The notes beneath the pieces were generated by a model. The model saw only the letters and a program-made list of their open reading frames with translations. It was not told the origin of the DNA and did not search any database. Below, in pieces: positions 56,542 through 64,000 of a stretch of 64,000 bases of DNA (positions are counted from its first letter, which is position 1; each line of letters begins with the position of its first letter). The stretch lies in the NCBI GenBank assembly GCA_022813625.1, contig JAKLMB010000001.1, positions 1,054,001-1,118,000 of the forward strand, in the 5' to 3' direction. Both the position numbers and the translations under genes were made by a program. Origin of the DNA: Aaosphaeria pasadenensis. Lineage: Eukaryota; Ascomycota; Dothideomycetes; Pleosporales.

Positions 56542-58358
56542 ATGTCACCATCAAATAAAAGCCAGTTCAATGGCTACAATTTTCTAGTCTGCTACTTAGT
56601 GTCATTGGGGCAGGTTGCTTTTGGATATCCTGCATCCATTATTGGTACAACATTGGGCGAACCGCCTTTCCTAATTTATATGAAGCTTCTTGGTAAAGAT
56701 GGAAAGCCAACAGCAGATTCGGAAGCACTCATCGGAACGATCAACGGCTTGTTTCAAGTACACCATTCCTACTGTCTGACGAGAAGTCTTCAAGCTGACA
56801 TAGGCAGGCTGGCGCCGTCCTCGGTATCTTAAGTACTAGTTACATCATGGACCGTTGGGGTCGTAAAGCCGGCGTATTGTACTGCTCATTTTTCTCACTA
56901 CTTGGTGGAGCATTACTCTGTGGATCTCGCAATATTGGCATGTTCATCGCTGCGCGGTTCATTGCTGGGTGGGGTAGCTGGGGGTTTCTAGCCGTGAGTA
57001 CGTAACTCTGATTCTTCAAGTATGTTGATCCTTGTTCCCCTGAAGCTTACAATATCCAGCACCAACATACTCTGCCGAGCTCGCGCCACCTGGCCTACGA
57101 GGCTTTTTCGTAGGCATGAATGGTGTGAACATTGCCCTCGGGTATGCGCTAGCTTCTTATATGGGCATGGCATTCTTCTTTTCCGATAATGAAGCTGCAA
57201 AATGGAGGGGACCGCTTGGACTTGCCCTCGTTTGGCCTATAATGATGATTGGCATAATCTTCATTGTCCCAGAATCTCCGCGTTTCTTGCTGATGCAAGG
57301 TAAAGTTGAAGAGGCCCGGGAAATAGTTTACAGATTGCACAAGATCAAAGGTGATCCAGACATGGAATTTGCCCGAGGTGAATTCTATCAGATGCAGAAG
57401 CAAACCGAACGAGATCGAACATTGGACCCGGGATGGGTGGCTATGTTTACCAAGAAAGGCTACAGGCGCCGAACAGCTCTCGCCATGGGATTCGCATTTG
57501 TAGGACAGTCGACAGGTGTACTTGTCGTGAACAATTATGGACCTACACTATACGCAACACTTGGTTATGATACGTAAGTTTGAAAGTAGCTTGCTCGTAA
57601 TGTCTACGTTGCTGATATCCGTTATAGCAAACAACAACTCGAATTCCAATGCGGATGGATCACTGTCGGTATAATTTTCAATGCTGTTGGAGCCGTATTT
57701 ATGGATAAAGTCGGACGAAAGCCCCTCATGCTATTTGGTGTTGCGGGATGCGGGATATGCCTGGCCATTGAAGCAGCTATCGTAGCCACGTATGCAGCAG
57801 AAGGTACCAACAAAGCTGCTCTAGCAGCCGGAGTAGGTAAGTAGAGATCTTCCTCAGCGGTTTCGCGACTAGCTTTCACTAACACATCAAAAAGCCATGT
57901 TTTACCTCTTCCTCGCTGTCTACAGCATGGGTGTCGACGTTGCCGGTGTCGTTTTTTACTCCGAGTTGTTCCCTAACCATATTCGAGCCAAGGGTGTCTG
58001 CTTATCCATGGCTACTGTTGCCTTGACAGACTTGGTATATCTCCAGGCGACAACAACCGCATTTGCCAATATCGGTTGGAGGTTTTATCTTGTCTTCATC
58101 ATCATTTGTGCTCTTGGAACAGCCCTCTTTGCTTTCCTGTTACCAGAAACCAAGGGCATTCCTCTTGAAGAAATGGCTAGAATTTTTGGCGATACAGAAG
58201 ATATTGTGGTCTTCTCCGAAAATGTTCATGTGGATCATAATACTCATGAGTTGGTTGTGGGTAAAGATGGACTGGAACATATTGCAACGCACCAGGGAAT
58301 GACGCCGGAGATTGAAAAAGCAATCAAGGAACACAAGGAGAAAGTAGCAGATGTGTAG
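56542..58358 (+). CDS. MFS sugar porter
   Basis: Exons 56542..56757, 56808..56997, 57060..57573, 57628..57836 and 57895..58358 encode 530 residues with twelve predicted membrane segments. Sugar-porter signatures are all present: DRWGRKAG after helix 2, GWGSWGF and PTYSAELAPPGLRG around helices 4-5, VPESPRFLL and the central helical domain, then MDKVGRKPL, YSELFPNHIRAKG and PETKGIPLEEM at the end. The opening FGYPASIIGTTLGEPPFL belongs to a fungal branch often annotated as hexose or lactose permease-like; the substrate is not readable. The first intron ends at GGCAG (56807), which restores QAGAVLGILSTSYIMDRWG. Three CreA-type sites upstream fit carbon repression. Confidence 0.93.
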
Positions 58359-58521
58359 TTCTTCTTGTGGATTTCGACAGGTCTTTCTTGTTTTGACTCA
58401 ACTGGTCTGGAAAGTTAAAGAGCTTTTGTCACACGACTTAGATTAAACAGGATAGCATACATGTTGAAAAGGGTATCTGGTTATTGCTGTGCCTAAATTT
58501 TTCTAGCATTTCATGCCGTGA

Positions 58522-59502
58522 CTAGTGGTGCTTGTCGTCTTTCTTGGGAGAATGGTTGCGCTGCCGTGAGCGCCTATGTTCGTCCTCTGTTGAACTATGC
58601 CGCCGGCGACGTCTATCAGGAGAATCGCGTTCGTTTCTATTGTAACGGTCTTTCGAAGAACCTCGATATCTGGCCTTATGCCTCCTGTCCCCATCCTCAC
58701 CATCAGAATCTCGATTTCTTCGGCGCTCTTTGTCTTCCGGTGTTCTCTGTCTCTCTGATTGATGGTGGTGTCTACGTTCACGATCGCGATCCTCAGCATG
58801 ATCATTGCGATCTTTGAGCTTTCTCCGTTCTCTATCCCTGTCTCTGTCTCTTGAATCGTCCCTTCGATCCCGTCGAGATCGATGCTTCTCCTTCTTCTCC
58901 TTCCTCCTTGCCTTCTCATACTTTCTTACAGCGACATCCACATCTTCCTGTTTTCTCTTGACCATGGAAGCCTTCATAGGATCGTCATCATCCAAGTCTT
59001 TTATAAGTTTTGCCAGCGCGATCTCTTCCGGAAGGAGGGGACGCTCGTCCTCGCTTTCACTCTCGCTTTCGCTTTCGCTAGCTCGCCGTCTCGTCCGGGC
59101 CTTATCATCTTCTTCCATAGGCGACTCTCCCATTGTGTTGTCTCTCATATCCTCATCGTCCCTTGGTTTATAACGTGTATGGTCAACTCGCAGCACCCGC
59201 CCCATTATCGTAGCTCCGCCTAAGTTGTCCACAGCTAGGTCTGTACTTCGTTGATCCTCATATTTGAGCCAGCAGAAGCCGCGAGACTTTCCGGTTTCCT
59301 TGTCACGCGCCAGTTTGATCCAAACCGGCTCGCCGAATTGTGAGAAGAGTGTAATGATGTCGCCCTCGGAGAGCTCAAACGGCAGGCCACCAATGTTGAT
59401 GAAGGCCGTGTCGCGATAGTCGGTATGCCACGAGCCTTCAGGAGTGATACCCTCTTCAAGCTCGCGCTGATTGAGCTTTTGGATTGCCCGTATATTGTTC
59501 AT
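58522..59502 (-). CDS. IST3: Pre-mRNA splicing factor Ist3 (RES complex, RRM protein)
   Basis: This intronless gene encodes 326 residues from the ATG at 59502; the open frame upstream of it lacks another ATG. MNNIRAIQKLNQRELEEG is the family start. The single RRM spans about residues 33-110, with RNP2 FINIGG and RNP1 KSRGFCWLKYE. The rest is a long Arg/Asp/Ser/Glu-rich tail with RD and RE repeats and a KARRKEKKEK block, much longer than in yeast Snu17. Ist3 binds Bud13 and Pml1 in the RES complex, which joins the activated spliceosome and helps retain and splice pre-mRNA. It is divergent, 306 bp away, from the dynein light intermediate chain gene. Confidence 0.94.
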   Translation of the reverse strand: MNNIRAIQKLNQRELEEGITPEGSWHTDYRDTAFINIGGLPFELSEGDIITLFSQFGEPVWIKLARDKETGKSRGFCWLKYEDQRSTDLAVDNLGGATIMGRVLRVDHTRYKPRDDEDMRDNTMGESPMEEDDKARTRRRASESESESESEDERPLLPEEIALAKLIKDLDDDDPMKASMVKRKQEDVDVAVRKYEKARRKEKKEKHRSRRDRRDDSRDRDRDRERRKLKDRNDHAEDRDRERRHHHQSERQRTPEDKERRRNRDSDGEDGDRRHKARYRGSSKDRYNRNERDSPDRRRRRHSSTEDEHRRSRQRNHSPKKDDKHH

Positions 59503-59808
59503 ATTGGAGATTGAGGGTTGACTGGGCGCATTCACGATCGTGGAGCGTGACGTCGTAGAGATTCGCTGCGGAGGTTTGGCGGTCGTGGAAAAGTTGTATG
59601 GACCGTGCGCATGATCCCTGCATTAAACTAACAGCAACACCAGAAGCTCCTGGATATCACAAGATGCTCAACCCTTCCACACCCCGCCGCCCTTTATTCT
59701 AATTTCTAGGCAGTTTCGCTTCATCTATAGCATTCAGCATACTCGATTTGCACAAGGCGATTACGACGATACCCATAACGGCAGAGCACGACGCTTGATA
59801 CACCCACC
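59503..59808. other. Divergent promoter region, IST3 / dynein LIC
   Basis: This 306-bp gap lies between two head-to-head housekeeping genes. No TATA box is evident. Confidence 0.5.
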
Positions 59809-61605
59809 ATGGCAGACGCGTCGCGACGGACTTCCAACTTTCCTGGGAGGACAGTCGCTGGTTTGGAGAGACCAGGAAGTAGCGACCAGGATAAAGAAGA
59901 AATATGGAAGCCTATGTTGGACAACATATCTAGTGGAAAACGATTGCCCGAGAAGAGTCTCCTTGTTCTGGGTAAGAAGCCTACAATGTCACATTGGCAA
60001 ACCGACAATCCTATTAATCAATGTTTACATTAGGTGGTACACCGGAAACGCAAAGAGAATTTCTTGAATCTGTGGCTACAGACAATTCAAATCGGAGACC
60101 GCAAGATAGGGGAAGGAAACCGCCAATTGCCAACCAATTTGCGCTCGGCTACACATATCAGGATGTCTTGGATACTGATCACGAAGGTAGCTGAGTTGAT
60201 CTTAATTTTACAACAGGAAAATGACTGACTGTGAACAGATACTCTCGCTCGCCTCTCCCTATATCTTCTGGCCAACCCATCCCCCTCATTTACCCCTCTT
60301 ATAAAACCTTACCTGAACCCACGAACACTCCCACACATGCTAGTAGTGATATTGCTTGATTGGAACCACCCATGGCTATGGATACGGCAATTGCGCGATT
60401 GGATTCGAGTGTTGAGATCACTCATCTTGTCACTCGATGATGCTTCGAAGGAAGTCTTGGAAGAAAACATCTCTCGACTCCAAGAGAAAGGAATGGGAAT
60501 ACCAGAAGGCTCCAGTAGCAGTGCAACCGAAAACTTGAAGGTGCCGCTCGGACCTGGAGAATGGGACGAGCCACTGGGAATACCTTTGTGCGTTGTATGC
60601 CAGAATGCCGACAAGATCGAGGCTCTGGAACGAGAAAAGGGCTGGAAGGAAGAACAGTTCGACTTCATACTGCAATATTTGCGCACAGTATTGTTGAAAC
60701 ACGGTGCGAGTCTGGTGTACACCATGCCAACCGCTCCTGGGTCGCTGCAATTGCTTCTTCATTCCACCCTGGGGATCAAATCGATGCTCAAAAAGCAGGA
60801 CCTGAAACACAATGTGATCGACCGAGACAGAGTACTAGTGCCACCGAATTGGGACTCTTGGGGCAAGATCCGCATCTTGAGGGAAGGGTTCGATGTCGAA
60901 GGTGTGAGCGAGAAGTGGTCCGTGGATATCGATATTCCCCAGCATATGCGAGCTATTAAAACCGATGATACTACTGCCGGAGCAGAGGAAGCTACTGAAA
61001 ATGGGCATCCGCAGGAAGAAGAGGAGGAGGAGGAGGGATCCTCAGCCACCTCAGTATACGAAGATACCATTCGCAATCCCGAGCAAGACTACTTGCTGGC
61101 CTCGCTGAACTCTAAACAAGCAAATGGAATCGAGGTCACAAGTGAAGATACACAGGCGTTTTTGGCTGGCCAAGTCCTGAAGTTGGAAATTTTACGTCGC
61201 GAAGATGAACAAGATCAGCAGATCAAACAAGCACGGAAGAAGGATGAAGCCGCTTACAGGACTTGGACCGACGAGGCCAGTGGAGTTGTTGAAGAGCACA
61301 TAGGGCCGGTGCAATTTAATATGGGCGGTATCCAAGTCAATGCTGACGAAATGGTGAAGAGATTACAGGTATATTTTCCCCTTCCGTCGAAGCGTTCTGT
61401 GAATATGATAGCATGAGTCGCTTAATTAGATGAATGGTTGCTAACGTTGTAACAGGACCGCGAAGCAAACCGAGCAGCTTCGCCGGAAACCCCTTTGACC
61501 CCGCCAGTAAACGCCCAAGATACCAAACTCCCGGACAATGATAAACTCGCTTCTTTCTTCGCCGGCTTGGCTAATAGAAGCACTGGCAGTCCACGCGGTG
61601 CTTAA
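59809..61605 (+). CDS. Cytoplasmic dynein light intermediate chain
   Basis: Exons 59809..59971, 60034..60186, 60239..61368 and 61456..61605 encode 531 residues. The N-terminal Ras-like fold is recognisable from WKPMLDNISSGKRLPEKSLLVLGGTPETQREFLESV. Its Walker-A position reads GGTPETQ, lacking the GKT lysine, so it is unlikely to hydrolyse nucleotide, as in other fungal light intermediate chains. ANQFALGYTYQDVLDTDHEDTLARLSLYLL and LPLCVVCQNADKIEALE-like IPLCVVCQNADKIEALE follow, then VYEDTIRNP. The C-terminal half is polar with short helices (LASFFAGLANR) that would contact adaptor proteins. The chain links dynein to cargo adaptors in hyphal long-range transport. A dynactin p24-like gene lies in the same window. 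Confidence 0.92.
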
Positions 61606-64000
61606 CCTACATCGCCTCCATTATCATTCATACGTACGGCAACGCTCTCTCCACATTTACGAGCCATAGGGTACAGGCAAGAGCCATGCATTGCATGTGG
61701 CACAGTTTCTTGTCGTCGTCGTCTACTCTCTTACGGATTGTATGGTTTTATACCCATTTCTGCATAGTCTGCCTTGCAAGCCAAGCGACCATAATTCTGA
61801 AATAGATGTCATCATCTTGCTGAATGCCACCCCTGTCTCCTGTGAACATGACCGTATGCACTTTGAACCTGAACTAAAGAATATCTTGGATCAAAAAATG
61901 CGACACCGCTGTTCTAATCTCAGACATATGCACAACCTTGTTCTGCAGTTGTCATGCATTCATCTGTCTAGAAGAGTAGCAATGTGAACTCTTGAGCCCA
62001 AATCGCTATGATCATGCAATCAATAGACAGCTCAGCCAGATCCAACAACCCAGGCTGTGATTTCATGTCACAGATTAGACCCGGCGTATCATTAAATGAT
62101 CAATATCCGCTTCTTTAGCTCAGTGCGGGGTTTTGCGGAGACACATCAGCCCCAATGGTCAACACTAGGAAGTCCTCAAGTTAGATGGATATTTGCAGGA
62201 AGCGGGCGTTGACGGTCGTAAAAATACTCAAGCGCGTACGAGAACTGCGGGCTTTGAAATAATTGAGTTCAGAGTAGCATTCGGACCTACTTGATGACAC
62301 GAAAGGGGCTTTGGCTGGTCACCCATATTCACCCGTAGTCAGGGGAGTAGCAGAGGCGTTCCGGAAGCTATCGACGGGCCATGGTGATTACGACGTTTGT
62401 CGCTAGATAAATTCCCGTAAGTGCTACGGACGCTCGCTCTGCCATTCAATGCTGGGAGTTTTACAACCCATGGAATGCATTGTCAGTTGTATTGGATATA
62501 TGTAAAGCATTGCAGTAACACGCTGGATTTCCACGCCGATTGATGGATTTGAATCAGATATTGCGAATTTGCACATCACTTGACGGCAGGCTCTTTGCGC
62601 CTATGATACTAGAGAACAGCCTGTAGTTCTTCATGAACTTTTTTCGTAGTGTATTTAGTAGATGTATTCTTAGAGGACCCAGTTGATCTGTAATCAATGG
62701 AAATGACAGAGCCTCTACCCCGACTTTTGGCATTAGATTCATACAAATGCTTCAACTTCAGAAGTGGCTGCGGGGAGGGAATATGGAGATCCGAAAACAG
62801 AGCCAACGCTAGAGAAGCAGGAGAGCGCGTCGGACCGAATTCCAACCATGACTACGAATAGGACCTTCCCAAAGAGTTGCTGATGGACTTACGCCCACTG
62901 CTCGTTCGCTACTTTGAGACAATTGATTCCTGAGCCAATCGTTGGATAGAAGTCGACAGCGATTCGCTAGCACAGCAGGTACCTGGGGGATTGGCGTACC
63001 AAGATCTTCTCGGCGAAGCTTGTCTCGTATCGAGTGGATAAGGCTGCAGCTGGATTATTGTAGGGCTGTTCCAGGATTTGGATTATGTGATTGTCATGCT
63101 TGACTTGCTCGTCCGCATGTCACCAAAGCATAGGGAACAGGTAGCTACCAATGTACCGGGCATCGAAATACGAATGTAGAGGTGTCGATGGGATTTTTGT
63201 AAAGTGGAAGAATGATGTCAGTCACGCTTCGGGTCGACTTCGGACATGAACTGAGTTATACCCCGAGGAAGGTTGAGCGACCGGAGTACATACGTCGATC
63301 AAAGCCTGTGAGCCATTTTGTTTTGGATGCTCTGCTCGCGTGATATTAGGATGAGGAAATATCGGTTTACCAATTGCCCACTGAGAGTACATAGCACTCG
63401 GTCGGTCGCCGAATTGATAGAATGTATGCGACTACTGACTTGATTATCTGTTTGAATATTTCTATACCATCATTATTTCATCGGGCCCCAAATTATATGT
63501 TCTTTAAGATCGATTCCTGCAAAATAGTAGACGGAAATGGGTCCTTAAAGTATTTGAAATGAGGTCTTGTGCCAATGAATAGGCGCCTCAATGTGAATGG
63601 CTCAGCGTTATCTCGAATCAGGGACAAGTAGCCCGCTCTTTGCTTACATTTCAAGATTGAAAACTCTTCTAAGGCAGTGGGTATCGAGTGAGTGCAGTAT
63701 CCACCCCCACGCCATTCTCTGTTCTCTTGTGGTAAAATTTGTAGCTGGTCTCATGGTGGTAAGGAATGAAAGTGGCCGTTATTTCCCCGATGTGGACTGA
63801 CTACTGCATAGTACCTCAACGGCCGCGGTCAACTTCCGAGGTCACAAATCCTTTCGAGTACCCAAGCATTCAGCCACCCGCCTTGTCATTTCTTGAATTT
63901 ATCCATGTCGATTTGCAGGCCATGCATACATGCATGTAATTCTCAGCTTGCTGTCCAATATTGTGAAGCAAAACAGAGTTGAGGCGACTTGTATACCTAT
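61606..64000. other. 2.4-kb region to window end without a recognisable gene
   Basis: Open frames such as 62554-62742 (minus) and 63597-63800 (plus) are short and not protein-like. I recognise no RNA gene, repeat or transposon end. A gene might begin beyond the window. Confidence 0.45.

Noticed and set aside
58805..59173. Ser/Leu-rich plus-strand open frame
   Set aside because: It is a mirror of the Arg/Asp repeat tail of IST3.
62110..62165. tRNA-like TTTAGCTCAGTGCGGGG stretch
   Set aside because: No matching acceptor stem, anticodon arm or T-loop sequence can be folded around it.
1..64000. CRISPR arrays, insertion sequences, retroelement ends, operon-like or phage features
   Set aside because: None seen. 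Gene structure is eukaryotic throughout, and no long terminal or inverted repeats were noticed by eye.

Overview
The window reads as a chromosomal segment of a filamentous ascomycete (Pezizomycotina). The evidence is monocistronic genes on both strands, many short introns of about 45-110 nt with GTANGT-like donors and CTAAC/CTGAC/CTAAT branch points, and ascomycete-typical gene families: SHO1, a Cdc11-type septin, a dynactin p24-like subunit, a UstYa-family protein, GH62, GH76 and fungal 3-carboxymuconate cyclase. I cannot fix the class from sequence alone. Twenty-nine genes are called; almost all exon chains were rebuilt by hand, keep frame through every junction and total a multiple of three.

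Left part (1-10 kb): an unrecognised, 5'-truncated gene, a secreted GH62 arabinofuranosidase, a bZIP factor, a class-V PLP enzyme, a UstYa-family oxidase and, divergent from it, a tiny secreted Tyr/Gly/Pro repeat peptide. The last four together resemble a small ribosomal-peptide (dikaritin-like) locus, which is the most interesting candidate in the window.

10-28 kb is mostly catabolism. After the ribosome chaperone SQT1 come a peroxisomal 4CL-like acyl-CoA ligase ending in AKL, an EthD-alpha/beta-hydrolase fusion, carboxy-cis,cis-muconate cyclase and a carboxymuconolactone-decarboxylase-family protein. The last three plausibly form a protocatechuate (beta-ketoadipate) group. Isovaleryl-CoA dehydrogenase and the methylcrotonyl-CoA carboxylase beta subunit, two steps of mitochondrial leucine breakdown, follow with a GPI-type GH76 mannanase between them.

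28-48 kb holds housekeeping and cell-biology genes: ceramide synthase, a Bax-inhibitor-1 protein, SHO1, a dynactin subunit, an AVT-type amino acid transporter, mitochondrial bS16m, NAD(P)HX epimerase, a PROPPIN and a Cdc11-type septin. Long gene-poor gaps separate some of them (30.0-32.2 kb and 35.6-39.2 kb), with G-quadruplex-prone tracts and a recurrent TACGGAGTA motif.

48-64 kb: a 3.4 kb gene-free gap, a PQ-loop membrane protein split into about 14 exons with an apparent one-nucleotide exon, a tyrosine-phosphatase-family protein, an MFS sugar porter, the splicing factor IST3 divergent from the dynein light intermediate chain, then 2.4 kb in which I see no gene.
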